A stretch of 64,000 nucleotides of DNA from positions 7,434,676-7,498,675 of the forward strand of contig NC_057012.1 of the NCBI RefSeq assembly GCF_000002595.2, read 5' to 3'. The stretch comes from Chlamydomonas reinhardtii. Taxonomy: Eukaryota; Chlorophyta; Chlorophyceae; Chlamydomonadales; Chlamydomonadaceae. Numbering within the stretch: position 1 is the first letter of the stretch; each line of letters opens with the position of its first letter. This document shows, in pieces, positions 8,694 to 20,700 of the stretch. The notes below the pieces were generated by a model. That model searched no databases. It was not told the DNA's origin and saw nothing but the letters and a program-made list of their open reading frames with translations. The position numbers and the translations under genes were made by a program.

Positions 8694-10953
8694 ATGAGGT
8701 TAGGAAACAGCAGGCCTCATTTTAGGAAACTGCTGGCCTCACTTGTCTTATCGCTCACAGCGCTCACCGGCTGCCACTCAGAGCAGCGCAGCTTTGGATG
8801 TGGGCAAATAAGCACCGAGTGCATGCCATATGCACGCCTGCTGGCTCCTCTGCCGAAAACCCGGGATGCTTGGTTGGCAGAAGGAGGGCTCGACGAGAAA
8901 TCGTTCGCTCACTGGAAAGAGCGCGCAATAATGGGCGGGGATGGAATCTACGTCAGCATCAAGGACGGCGAGGTGCGCTGCTCACGACGACGTCGTCAAG
9001 AGCTGTCTTCCTACCTGACATTATTAACAATGCGCGCGCACGCCTCGCAGGTGCACGTCGCAATACATCGCCCCGACTCTCAGACCCGTCTGTATTCAGA
9101 ACTTATGCTCCTGCATAGAGCAGTGACTCGATTTCCTAACAGCCTACCGGATATGGACTTCGTGATCGGCAACTGGGACGTGCCTGTCGGAGGGCCCTTC
9201 ATGTCGTTTTGCCGGCACAACACCGACAATAAGACCTGGCTATACCCCGATTTCTCATACTATGGTGAGCACAAAACTAATCGAGACTAATCGAGACAGA
9301 CCTTGTGTGTCCGGCACCGCAACGCGGAGGCGGCCCTGAAAACTGCTGTCCCCTCTCCTCTTCATAAGTCCTGCACTGTTGCACTTTTGCATGCAGCGTG
9401 GCCGGAGATTCATATGCCGCCTTACCTGGTCATACGTCAACGCACTGCTTCAGTCACAACAAAATTGCCCTTTGGGTCTAGGGCAAATAAACTCTTTTGG
9501 AGAGGTGGCTCACACAAGTATGTGCCTGTTGAGGTCCGAAAGGTAAGGGGGCAAGCAACCAACACAGGATTGCAAACGTGCATGACAACACGCGTGCCCC
9601 AAACCCACCACAGATGTTGCTGACAAAGCTTGAAAATCGCACGGACATTGCGGATGTGAAGCGCATTCCACCATTTGATCAAATGAAGAATAATATATCC
9701 GCAGTTTTGGAGTTCACAACGCTTTGGGACTTTTGCAGGTAGGGCAGGAAGGTTTGGTAACATGCAGGTCGAAACAGAGCTTCTGCAGGCACAAGTATAT
9801 TGTGTACACAGAAGGCAACGCTTACAGCGGCAGGCTGAAGTTCCACCTGTTGTGCGGCAGGTATGTTCATGTGCGCATAGTTTGCACATCTTGCAACGTT
9901 ACAGTAGGCGTACATTGCCACAATATATGATGCCTGCTAACCCCCTAAACCCTGCATGCATTCCTTACAGTGTCCTTGTATCACATCCCCGGACATGGGA
10001 AACACTTGAGACACTTGTCATGGAAGAGGGGAAAAACTTTATTACTGTGAAAGACAACGCATGGTCAGATATTGATGAGGTAAAGCAACTGAAGGTGCCA
10101 CACAGCCAATGTATGAATCACGGTGCTGAATGGTGCATGGTACCAACCCTGTCTCTGAGTGCCTCTCTCTTTCTCTCCTCTCTCTCTCTCTTTCTTATGA
10201 GCCTGCTAACTGCTGTTTATACAGGTGTACAGACGTTTGGAAACTACCCCTGGCTTAGCCGAGGGCATTGCGGCTGAGAACCACAAGTTTTTTGACTTGC
10301 TCTCAGGTAACAATCACCTGTACAGTTACCAGGGCACAATTCAGGGCTGCTCAGCCAGGTTGGCCAGGCCAGTGGGGCTTGCTGGGGGGGGGGGGTCGGG
10401 CATATCCAGCCTTGTCTGGAATCTATACCTGGCTGTCTGGCAGCGGGGCAAGGGCTGGGTCAGGGGCGGGGGCCCGGGGCGGGGTGGACAGCGCAGGCCA
10501 GGGCTGGGGACGGCGGGATGGGGGCAGGGGCAGGGGCTGGGGCTGGGGCTGGGGCTGGGGGAGCGGGGATGTGGATGGGGGCGAGGCTGATGGGCCGGGA
10601 GCGATGGGCCGGGGCCATGGCCGGGGTGCGGGTAAGGGTGAAGGCACGGGTGCAGGCGCCAGCCAGGCCAGGCGCGGTGGGGCGGGTGCACGGGCCAGGC
10701 CAGGACGGGGCGGTGGCTGGGGTGGGGGTGGGGTCTTAAGATGACTCTGGCTCAAACTGCTCATGTGCATTATTTCCAAACTGCCCTGCCTACTGCAGCT
10801 GATGGCATTGCTTGCTATTTGCTGGAGCTTTTCAAATGCTATGCGGAAGCCATGGTCTACACACCAAGCTACCATGACACAGCACGGCTGATGCACCTAG
10901 AGACGTTGATACTGTCAAGGCTTGCTGGACGGCAGGGCTTTGATATAATCTAA
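8694..10953 (+). CDS. GT90 (CAP10-like) glycosyltransferase
   Basis: Seven exons join in frame to 419 residues: 8694-9264, 9397-9542, 9614-9738, 9789-9860, 9971-10079, 10225-10306, 10799-10953. Residues about 12-27 form a hydrophobic N-terminal segment (LLASLVLSLTAL), consistent with a type II Golgi/ER anchor or signal. The CAP10/GT90 hallmarks follow: LPDMDFVIGNWDVP, then KLFWRG near 225, the NRTDIADV block, YIVYTEGNAYSGRLKF near 289 (EGNxxSxRLK, donor site) and LLCGSVLVSHPRTWE, ending with ACYLLELFKCYAE. GT90 enzymes transfer xylose, glucose or related sugars from nucleotide sugars onto secreted proteins or glycans; the acceptor cannot be predicted. All exon junctions are GT-AG with matching phase. 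Intron 6 holds a G-rich minisatellite. Confidence 0.88.
10395..10735 (+). repeat. G-rich minisatellite in GT90 intron 6
   Basis: Includes perfect GGGGCT hexamers near 10530-10560 and many GGGCC(A/G)GG variants. It inflates an otherwise short intron. Confidence 0.75.
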
Positions 10954-11850
10954 AACATGACTTTGGATGGCAAGCAAGCTCCGGGTGACTGTTTAATTGT
11001 AGCATGGAGCTTGGTGGCCTTCAAAGGTGATGGTTATTTATTGGGGAAGTTACATGAGGAGGCTCTGGGAAAATCAAGTCATGTTGTGATGTTTTACATA
11101 CCTTACCACTGTGTGTCTATCCATGAAGCACATAATTTGGTAACCATGAGCATTCACTACATTGGAGAGCAGCTGTGGGCCTGAGGGATCTACAAAATAC
11201 CGAGCTGTATGAGGTGTTAAGAGGACTGACAGGCATACAACATCTAAGGAGTTAGAGGAATAGCAAGTAGTTGGATGAGAAGGGGTGTCCCACACGCACA
11301 GGAGGGGTGAGCATGCAGGTACCTAATGGCTTGGCAGCAGGTAGCAAGAATTTTCAGGCTCAAACAAAGCTATTGCCTTCATGTATGGTCTTTACAATGG
11401 TATGCACACATGGGGTTGTATATCTACATGGCAGAAGTGCAGCATCATCCAAACCTAACCGATCACCCTGCCCTCAACCCAGTGCTGTTGTGTCCTGGCG
11501 CATGAGCGTGCGTGGCGTGTCACACCGACCATTGGGCAGTGCTCATATCTTAAGAAGGCAGGTGCGGCGCCAGTGACAGATTTCCGAAAAAGGGCATCTT
11601 TAATTTTCAGAAACCCGGTGCCGCCGCATCTTTCATCCCCCAAATATTTTCGGGGGCTCCGCCCCCGACCTATGCATGCTTCGTGTCAGGCCAGGGGGGT
11701 GTCAGGCCGTGTTGGCAATCTCTCAATCTCCCATTCGTGCCATGCATCCATCTCGAAACAGAAACTCAACACAGACATTGCCATTGCCATTGCCATCACG
11801 CACGCCATGGCTGGTACTGAGCACCGGTGTAATGGCAAACAAGCTTGTCC
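10954..11850. other. Intergenic, nothing recognised
   Basis: The first part is probably 3' UTR of the GT90 gene. A GGGGGCTCCGCCCCC hairpin-forming palindrome lies near 11654-11669. No exon is supported. Confidence 0.45.
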
Positions 11851-11852
11851 TG

Positions 11853-12150
11853 TTGCAGCGTGCCAAATGCGGCTGCAGTTGCCCCCAGCCCGCATTCTGG
11901 CTTTGGCACAGCAAAATATTCCGCCGCGAGGCATGTGCCGCTGTTACAGCGTGCAGGGTGAGGTTGATGTTGCTCCCAGCCCATTCCGGCTCCTGCACAA
12001 TAAAATATTCCGCTGCACTGCATGCGCCATTGTTGCAGCATGCGGGGTAAGGTTGCTGTTGCCCCCAGCCCACGTTCCGGCTCTGGCACAGCAAAATATT
12101 CCGCTGCACCGCATGCGCCACTGTTACAGCGTGCGGGGTAAGGTTGCTGT
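11853..12150 (+). repeat. About 90-bp minisatellite, three or more units
   Basis: AAAATATTCCG recurs at 11913, 12002 and 12093, within diverged units that also share CCCCCAGCCC, CTGTTACAGCGTGC and GGTAAGGTTGCTGTTGC. It is open in one plus frame (30-residue period), but no gene context supports translation. Confidence 0.75.
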
Positions 12151-12224
12151 TGCCACGGGAACCTCACCCACCCTTGCCTTGGGCCGGGACAAGTGACAAA
12201 AACGCCCCAAAATGTCTTCTGCGA

Positions 12225-12788
12225 TTCTCAGAAAGACCCGCTCAAGGTGCGGGTGCAGGCGAGCGGGCGAGGAAGCGGCCAAGGGGGGGCATGGGCGATG
12301 GTGGGGGGCGTTAACTGCGCTGCGGTTGCGGCGCATGTATTCCGTGCACACGTAAGGCATGTGATGCAGCCTAAACCCCTCCTACTCCAGATGTCAACAT
12401 GTGTCCCTGATTCGCATGCAGGTGGGCGCGGTGCTGGTGGTGCGCATGCCGCCTGAGCTGCAGCTGTGGCGCACGCACCTGCACATGGCCACGCTGGGGG
12501 TCTCGTACCTACTGTCATCCTACGGGGGCGGTGCTGGTGCGGTGCGTGTCGCCAAGCGCGTGTGCATGCGACCCTACCATCATTTCAGGGGCGATTGATG
12601 GAGCCGGCGACTGGAAAGGCAAGCACCAGTTGTCCATCACAGATGAAAAGGGCGTTCGGCTGTACCTGCCACGCCACTGGGCATGGGACGGTCCCGCGAA
12701 CACTAAAAGCCTGGTGACCAGCAGGGATGGACCTGGAGCGTCGCCACCGCCGGGGGGCGTCCCTCAGTTGGCAGAGGCCGCTGTGTAG
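12225..12788 (+). CDS. Possible gene fragment, unknown product
   Basis: Exon-like pieces follow consensus acceptors. After CGCATGCAG at 12421 comes GAVLVVRMPPELQLWRTHLH. After CATTTCAG near 12590 comes an open stretch to a TAG at 12788 with KHQLSITDEKGVRLYLPRHW. A very short piece (KDPLK) near 12231 may precede them. Codon use and splice signals are gene-like, but no start, complete phase or family can be shown. Confidence 0.3.
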
Positions 12789-15343
12789 CTGCTTCGCGTG
12801 TGCCGACGCATAGCGCTGTCCGGACGCTTATTGCATTGCACGTCCGCCCGAGCGCGCTGTGGGCACCTTGACTTCGAAGAGCGGGGCTACGCACGCATCG
12901 TGACGACTGGGGTGTGCCGACCGTTAGACCTGAGGGTGGGCTATACTGGTCACGGTGATCAGAGGCGATAAAAATGCAGCCTCATGCAATTTGCTCAAGC
13001 GGCCAGAGTAAGGGGAGAGACATGCGTATGAAGCCGTAAGGTAGCGCAGCGAGGGGGCGTGAACATGGACCGCCTGCCCAGTGCCTTGCGAGATGTGGGC
13101 ACGAGACGATATGGTTCTATAGAGACCACAGAGATGCTATTGGCCGGTCTGAGCGGCAATGAGAGACGCGGCCAGGAGAGACGTCAGCATCAGTCGCGGA
13201 ACCCCCCGACCCTGACAGTGACAGAACGCGGCCGGCGGTGAACTGGACTGGCGAGTATGATTCGCACATAAAGTTGTACATAAAGGTGTGGCATAACGAG
13301 GAAGGGGCTGCAGTCTGTCGGCAGCAGCCCGGGCATGGACTGGCGGTAGCTCGCTGCATAGGGGACTTGAATGCTCGAGTCCTACAGCGATGTCTGAAGA
13401 CGATAAGTGGTTGGGGCGAAGTGGTAGGAGCGTTTTCCCCGAGGAGCGCTTGTTGACGCGGAGCCATCATGCGGTTCGGCTCTTCGGCTACCCTGGCCGC
13501 GGCGACGGTCTTTAGGCCGAAGCCTGTGCCAGTGGTCCGGGAGCCTAGCGCGCTTGCTTTTGTGTGAATTTGCTAGGCGGCGATAGCGTTTGCAGGCCTA
13601 GACTTTGAGGGACGACTAGAGAACAGGGCGGGTTGAGGGATGGAGACTGGGTATTGATGCTCACACCCTTCCCTAGCTTGCCCCGTGCCCTTGGTGGCCC
13701 TGGGGCGTTGTTTGAGCTACGGTGCGCATTTCCAAATAGCGACGCAAGCAGGGGGTAGTTCAGGCGCTGCATGGGGACGCTGCATGAGGGCAAAGTCTGA
13801 GTGGAAGCTGGCCCCTGCACCTTCCAGGCCTAGCTCCCCTGCGCCAATCGCGATGGTGGAAGGTGCCCGGGGCAATATAGGACCGCTCCGGAGCGCCAAG
13901 AAACTAACCCGGCACTCCTGTGTAATACGCCACGAGTAATTGACAAGCACGAACCTTGCTCATACCGGAAGAACAGTCTCTCAGCCCTCAAAGGCTCTTC
14001 TCCCCTGACAGCGGGCCTGTCAGCAAGTTCCCAGCGCCAAGGCGCGACAGTGATTGAGGCATAAGGCAATCCGCCAGAGCCTCCTCTTCAGCGGGCCCCT
14101 GTGCCCCGGCTTCACGCCCGGTCGCATCGACCCCGTGCGCGACTCTTCGTGACCCGTCTGCTCCCGCGACGTGGTCCTGTGGTATCTTACGGATTTCGAC
14201 TACGTATATCGGCGGCTACCAGCGCCTGGACGGCAACAACGAGCCTCGCGAGTGCCTCGGCTGAGCCCATCGCCACCTACCGAGACCTCCCGACAGCTCT
14301 CTCCAGGCTGTGGCCTATCCCCTGGATTCTGCTTCCCCTTTGGTTTATCTACAAATCAAGACTACGTTCTGAGACTCCCCTGACGACCCCAACGTGAAGA
14401 CCGGCTTGCGAGCATCGATTCGTTGCCGACTGCACTGGGTCAAGACCCTGAGTTGTTCAAGACCTCCAACAATACGTCTGGTTTGCCCCTGAGCCCTGTT
14501 TGGGAACAACTGATTGCATAGTGAGATTTCGGTTCCATTACGGTTGCGAGGCTCGCTTGACTCTTGGCTTGCAGCAGCCGCATTGTACATATTGTTTGGG
14601 AGAAGGCAGCTGAGTGAGACAGCTCCCAAAGCGCCCGTTGCTCGGACTTGTACTCCGGCTTGACACACGTGTCGTTGCCCGCAGTCCGCTTCGGCGCATT
14701 CAGTCCGCTTCGGCGCATTCTCCAACAGGTCCTGCGCGAGCTCGGCCCTCACGGCCCGGCGCCAGCGCCTTTATACCTATCCTGACCGCCAACGACGATT
14801 CAGTGGAGTAACAAGGCCTTCAAGACCTGGTTTATTGGGTGTACCGTCTGACATCAACGACGGGCATCACCAACCGCACCAACGCATTCAAGTTCAAGCG
14901 CATCCCCCCCTTGCGACGCACGAAACAGCTGCAGGCGTCGTCATACGACTGTTTCTGGGAGAAGCTCCGTTGTAGTCGGCCCCAACACATCGCGCTGCAA
15001 AAGGTGTCCGCCCAGCAGGACGTGTCCACCCGCGCAGAGTAGCGACAGCTGCCTGCACGGCTGCCTGGCGAGGCGGAGTGTGATGTGGAATTTACGGTCA
15101 TGGAGTCCAGGCTGGCTGGAAGCGGGAGTGATGTCCATAAGTTCAAGATAACCAGGCTCGCTCTGGACTATGACCTAAGCATATGGCAGTAGTTACTAGT
15201 TAGTGAGACTGTGAGAGCAGGGTGCAACCCGGGTTCACTTGGGGGCGTGCCCGCCACCTGACGCCATTTCCCGCCATTTCAGACTTTGGTTCAGACTTTG
15301 GTTCCGACTTTGGCTCCGACTTTGGTTCAGACCGACTTGTAAC
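12789..15343. other. No gene recognised
   Basis: Long stretch of mixed GC with unsupported frames. A 19-bp tandem duplication (CAGTCCGCTTCGGCGCATT) lies at 14682-14719, and degenerate 12-bp GACTTTGGTTC units lie around 15280-15335. Confidence 0.4.
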
Positions 15344-15697
15344 ATGAACGTGAAACGCCGCAAAGGCCCGTTGGTTGAGGCCTTGAGAGTACCTACGCCT
15401 CGACCTGTGTTACAGCACATCGAGGCGCACGCCGGTGACTGGATCGTGACAAAATTTCGGGCGTTGTATTCGGGCGACAAGTCGCTCGCCTTCCTCCTAG
15501 AGAATCGGCAGGCGGTGGTGAATGGCCTCATTAGTCAGCTGTGGGAGCCGTTGTGCTGGCGGCGGCGGCCAAGCGGGTCCCACTCCTGGAAAAAGCGTGT
15601 CCCCAGAGAGGCGCCCACGCGACGGCACCAAAACCCCTTGGGAGATTGTCCTTTATGGAAGCCGCCACGTCTACGGACGCCTCGCATCGCTTACTGA
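15344..15697 (+). CDS. Hypothetical 117-residue ORF
   Basis: ATG at 15344 opens a frame with KGPLVEALRVPTPRPVLQHI, WIVTKFRALYSGDKSLAFLL and NRQAVVNGLISQLWEPL, closing at 15697. The first 60 residues have balanced, protein-like composition and predicted helices; the remainder is basic and shadow-like. No domain is recognised. It sits just upstream of a LINE and could be part of an older element. Confidence 0.25.
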   Translation: MNVKRRKGPLVEALRVPTPRPVLQHIEAHAGDWIVTKFRALYSGDKSLAFLLENRQAVVNGLISQLWEPLCWRRRPSGSHSWKKRVPREAPTRRHQNPLGDCPLWKPPRLRTPRIAY

Positions 15698-16090
15698 TGC
15701 TTGAAGGACAATCTGTCAGGGGGTTTTCACCGCGTGCCGTCCGGGGGGTGCGTTTCCCCAGCCAAACCCGCACGCCGAGGAGGCCAGGAGACGTCGCCCC
15801 AAACAAAATGCAGAGCGGGATACAGACTCCGCCACTTAATGTATATGTTACATGCAATCTATTGGAGCAATAGCGCTTGACGGCAGGCTAAAACGTGCTC
15901 GTCGAAGCTCAAGTCGCGAAATTGACCGAAGCCAACATCCTGCATAGGCGTTGTTTTGGATCGTTATCGATTGCCGTCAACACAAATACCTACATAGGTG
16001 TAATCAGGCTACTGTCTGCCCTGATATGGCGTGTCTTGGCGAACGCGACATTTAGATGTTTGAGGTTGGCCCCGGCTCGAATTGGTGCCC
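15698..16090. other. No gene recognised
   Basis: Flank of the LINE. No exon or motif seen, and the 5' boundary and target duplication of the LINE could not be located. Confidence 0.4.
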
Positions 16091-16136
16091 CGGGGTTGCT
16101 CTAATGACCTTATGTGTGGTATAAGATGCTATAGGA

Positions 16137-17708
16137 ATGGTATTGGGCTGGGGACACGACCGGCCCGTAGGGCAGTGCGCGAGTGGGACCCGCTTGGCGG
16201 CGGCGGCCGGCGTGGATGGGCCGGCGCAACGCCTCGGCATCCCGGTGACTAGCCGCGGTGGCGGGGGCGGTGCCGCAGCGGCGGTGGTGTGCATCCAGTT
16301 CGATGCCACCTTCCCGTGCGAGCTGGAGTCTAAGCTGTCGGAGCTGCTGGACGAGGGCGACGGCGTGGTGGCTCCCGCCGCCGGTGATATCCCCAGCCTT
16401 CGCTGGGAGGCTGAGGCGCAGTACTCGGAGGCGGGGCCCCCCTGCCATCGGCCGACGACGCGTTCGCGGTGGGACTGGGCAGGTGGGGGCGCCAGGTGAT
16501 CTTCCAGCGGGAGGACATCGATCGGTACCTCGCGCAGGCGGCCCGGGGGGCCCAGGTGCGCCGGGTACGCCACCCGCCGCCTGCCCCGGCTGCCGCCCGG
16601 GCGGCGGCCGCGGCGGCTTCGGACGCGGCGGCCACGGCGGCCGCGACTGCGGCTGCGGCTGCGGCTGCGTCCGTGATGGCGACCGCGGCGGCGGAGGCCG
16701 CGGCTGCGGCGGTCGCCGCGGCGGTTGCAGCGGGCGCGGACGCCGCCGCTGTGGAGGTGCTGAAGGCGGCGGCGGCTGCTGCCGCAGAGGCTGTGGGCGT
16801 GGGCGTGGGCGTGGGCGGCGATGGCGGCCGTGGCGCCGAGGCGGACCGTGGGCTCGGCGGCAGCGGCAGCGGCACCGGCAGCGGCAGCGGCCGTGGCACC
16901 CGCCCGTGGCAGCAGAAGGTCCACGGCCGCGTGGTGTCCGCGGCTGAAGAGGCGGACGCGGTAGTGGTCCGGTCGCTGGTGCAGGTAGGCGGTCTTCGCC
17001 GCGGTGATCGCGAACGCGGCCGTGGTGCCGGCGGTGGTGGTTGACCCCAACCCCTTCCGCATGCTGGTGGACCAGGACGCGATGGAGGACAAGCCTGACG
17101 ACGATGAGATGATGCCGGACCTGACGCCGACGGCGCTGGACGCTGCGGCAGCTGCGGCCCGGCGTGCGGCCCCCAAGCGGAGCCGGGAGCAAGCGCAGGC
17201 GGCGGCCGCGGCGGGCGAGGCGGCGCTGGCGCTGGCCATCCGGGAGAGCAAGGCGGCCAAACAGGCCCTGGCGGCGGCGGCGGCGGTGCAAGCCGCCGCA
17301 ACAGCCGCGGCGGCGGCGGCAGCAGCGGCCGGGGCGGCGGGCACCCCGGCGGCGGCCGAGGCCGGGGCGGCCGCGGCGGCGGCTGCGGCAGCGGGCGTGA
17401 GTGGCACGATGACCGCCGTAGAGGCCACCGCTGCGGCGGGCGTGGAGGCGGCCTCGGCGCCGGCCGCGCCGGTGTCAACGGCGGGATTGGGTGGCATCGT
17501 GGGCCCGGCGGTACTGCCCGCGAAGTGGAGCGGCGGCGGTGGTGTGGGTGATGAGGGCCTGGCGGGCGGCGTCGGGCAGGGGCTGCTGGTGGATGCGGAG
17601 GCAGCGCCGGATGTCAACGCGAAGCTGCAGTGTCAGGGCCGGCGGGGCGGTCCTGGCGACTTCATGGACGTTAGCTCGGTCGCCCCGCCCGGGGGCGGGC
17701 AGCAGTAA
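16137..17708 (+). CDS. LINE ORF1 (Ala-rich, frame-disrupted)
   Basis: Three overlapping plus-strand frames continue one another. 16137-16440 has FDATFPCELESKLSELLDEG. About 16445-16990 has VGLGRWGRQVIFQREDIDRY and long Ala runs. 17004-17708 has LVDQDAMEDKPDDDEMMPDL and further Ala runs. Frame changes fall near a C-run at about 16436 and near 16990. The last frame ends in TAA at 17706-17708, overlapping the ATG of ORF2. Composition suggests a structural RNA-binding ORF1 product, but no RRM or zinc knuckle was recognised. Confidence 0.55.
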
Positions 17709-20700
17709 TGCGGCGGCCGAAGCAGGCCGCTCCGGGGCCCCGGCCCTTGCGGGTGGGGTCGCATAACGTGCGGGGGCTGCGGAAGCGGGTGCCCCACCTG
17801 GGGTGCTCGCGCCTGCACGCCCTGCAGAGCTGCTGGGAACGGCAGCACCTGGATGTGGTGTGTCTCCAAGTCTTGACTCGGACATTGACCTTGTCACGGC
17901 GGACCTGGCGGCAGCCGCTCAGCGGCCGCATGCACGCGAGTGGACTGCGTGGTGGGCGCCGGCCCAGAAGCCGGAGGGCCGTCGTGTTACTGGCGGCACG
18001 GCAATCCTCATTCGTTCGAGCCTTCTGCAGCAAGGCGCCATGGTGCTCACTGGCGGCGCAGCTGCCGTGTCGGTGGCGGCTGGCGCGTGGGCGGGCCGCG
18101 GTGTCAGTTTGCAGTTGCAGTGGGGTGGCCACACCTTCACGCTGACGTCAGCCTACTTTCCCCTGGTACCCACAGCGCAGCAGGCTTTCATTCGTGAGTG
18201 GGTGGGCCCGCGGGCGTCGGGCTCGGGCGAGCACCTCCTAGCAGCTGACTTTAACTTTGTGGCAGATGTGGCGCTAGACACAGTCACTGGCCGGGCGCGC
18301 AGCGACGGGCCCGCAGCCGCCGCGCTGGCGGCGGCGTGCCCTGGCCTCATTGACGTGTTACGGCGGCGCCACCCGGCTCGCCGCGTGTGTACCTTCTTCC
18401 ACCCCCACGGGGCGAGTCGGCTGGACCGCATCCTGTGCAGCGGCGGCCTCGAACCGCAGGTCCTGGAGTGCGGCGTCGCCGCAGGGGTGCCCTCCGATCA
18501 CATGCTTGTGACGGTTGCCCTTGCGGCGTCGCCTGAAGCCGCGCCACCCGCTCGGAGCCTGCCCAGGGCCCACCTCGGTTTCCGGGACTTCAAAGACTTG
18601 GATCGTGACTACCGTGCCTGGCTGGGTACGGCCCTGGCGGCCCGCCCTACCGATCCTGTTGAGCTGCTGGAGTGGTGGCCGGCCCTTAAACGGGCTGCCG
18701 CCACGTCCGCCAACCGCCTGAGCCGGGAAGCTGTTACGAGGCGTATGGCCGCCAGCCAGCAGGAGGCGGCCGCGCTTGCGGCGGCGGCAGCAGCCGCCGC
18801 CGCGGTGGAGGCTGGTGGTGATGTGCAGGTGGCGGCGCAGGCGGCCGTGCGTGCGCGCTGCACGGCGGCGGAGGCCGCCGTGACCGCGGCCGGCGGCGCG
18901 GCGCGACGTACGCGCCACGCGTGGCTGCGTGGCGGCGAGAAGCCCTGCCCTCTCCTCACGCGCATGCTGCGGCCGGCGGGTGGGCCGCGCGTGATTGCCA
19001 AGTTGAAACAGCCCGGTGGCACCACTACATCCGACCCCACGGTCATGGGGCAGGTGATGGCGCGGTACTGGAGGGACGTCAGTGCCGCGCCGCCGCCCGC
19101 TCCAGACGCCCGCACGCAAGTCCTGGATGCGCTGCAACAGCACGGGCGCCGGTGTACAGCCGAAGAGGCGGAACAGCTGGGGCGGGGTGCGGTCTCGGCG
19201 GCGGAGGTGCGCGCGGCGCTAGCCGCTGCGCCGGCTGGGCGCGCGGCGGGCCCTGACGGCATACCGGTGGAGTTATACCAACACCATGACAGTGATTTTG
19301 CGCCGGTCCTAGCGGATGTGTTTACGGCGGTGGGGGAGGGGGCTGGGGTGCCTGGCGGGCTTCTGGATGGCGTGTGGTCCTTCTTCTTTAAGTCGGGCGA
19401 CCCTACCGAGCCCTCTAATTATCGCCCCATCACGCTGACGGATACCGATTACCGCACCCTTGCCCGTGTGTTGTGCTTGCGACTGCAACCGGTGTTTGGG
19501 CGTATCACTGACCCTGAGTAAACTGCGTTTCTGACGGACCGTCGCATTGCCGATAACGTCCTCTTGCTCCAACTTACTCCTGGCCTGTTGAAAGCCGCCA
19601 AAAAGGCCCCGGGTGTGGCGGCCTTCCTAGACTTTTACAAGGCGTATGATACGGTGGACCGCTCTTTTCTGCTCGCGTGTCTGGAGCGCATGGGCGTGGG
19701 GGCGGGCTTTCTTACGTCCCGCCTGTTAACTGATACGCGTGGGGCGGCGTTGGTGAATGGACGTGTGTCAGGATGGGTGCCGTTGATGGCGGGCGTGCGG
19801 CAGGGCTGCCCGTTGGCTCCGTTGCTCTACCTCGCTGTGGCACAAGCCCTCCTGTCATGGCTACGTAGCCGGGGGCATGGTGTGCTCGCTAACCTTGCGT
19901 CGGTGCTGGCGTCCCAGTATGCGGATGATTGCACGCCGTTTTTAGAGGGGTTTCAGGCGGTGTCGGGGTTCCTGGCGGACATGGATGTGTTTCGGCGGGC
20001 GTCTGGACAACGGTTAAACATGACTAAAGTTGAACTGATGGTGATGGGGACGGTCGGCGGTGCTGGCGCCCTGCCGGCCGGCGTGGCTGGCCCGCCCCTG
20101 CCCCCTGGCTGGCGTGTGGTGCCGGCGGCCAAGTCACTCGGGGTGCATTACGGGGATTGGGGCGCACTTACCCCGCCAGTTACGTTTGAGGCCGTGTTAG
20201 GGGTGCTGAGCAAAATCGCGCGCATGCCCGTGTCCATGTTTGGTCGGGCGGCCGCGGCGTCGGCTTATGCTTTGGGCAAGGTCCTGTATCATTTGGAATT
20301 TGCGGGTCTTCCCCAACTGTACGTTGTTGACCGCCTGCTAGCCAGGGTAGCGGCGGTGGTGGACCGGCGGCTGTCGCCGGCCCAGTTTGATGCCAACCCC
20401 CAGGCACGCCCGCCTGGCCTCTCCGTTGAACTTATGCAACTGCCTCCGGCGGTGGGGGGGGCGGGCCTGTTACCGCTGGTGCCGCATGTGAAAGCGCGGC
20501 AAGCCGGCCTCGCGGTCCGGTGTGTGTTGGGTGTGTGTGGTCTGCTGCCGTACGTGCCCCCGTGGACCTGGGTCGCAGCGGCGTGGCTACACCAGGTGCA
20601 CCCGGCGGCAACGCCCCTGCGCTTGTTGGTGCGGGGGGCCGCGGACCGTGTGCTAAATAAGCCGCTCACCCCGGCGGGCAAGCCGTTTGCGCGCCTGCTG

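Noticed and set aside
16052-17617. 521-codon minus-strand open frame opposite LINE ORF1
   Set aside because: Caused by GC-rich Ala codons of ORF1 read backwards; composition is Pro/Arg/Ala without motifs, while the plus strand has a coherent LINE.
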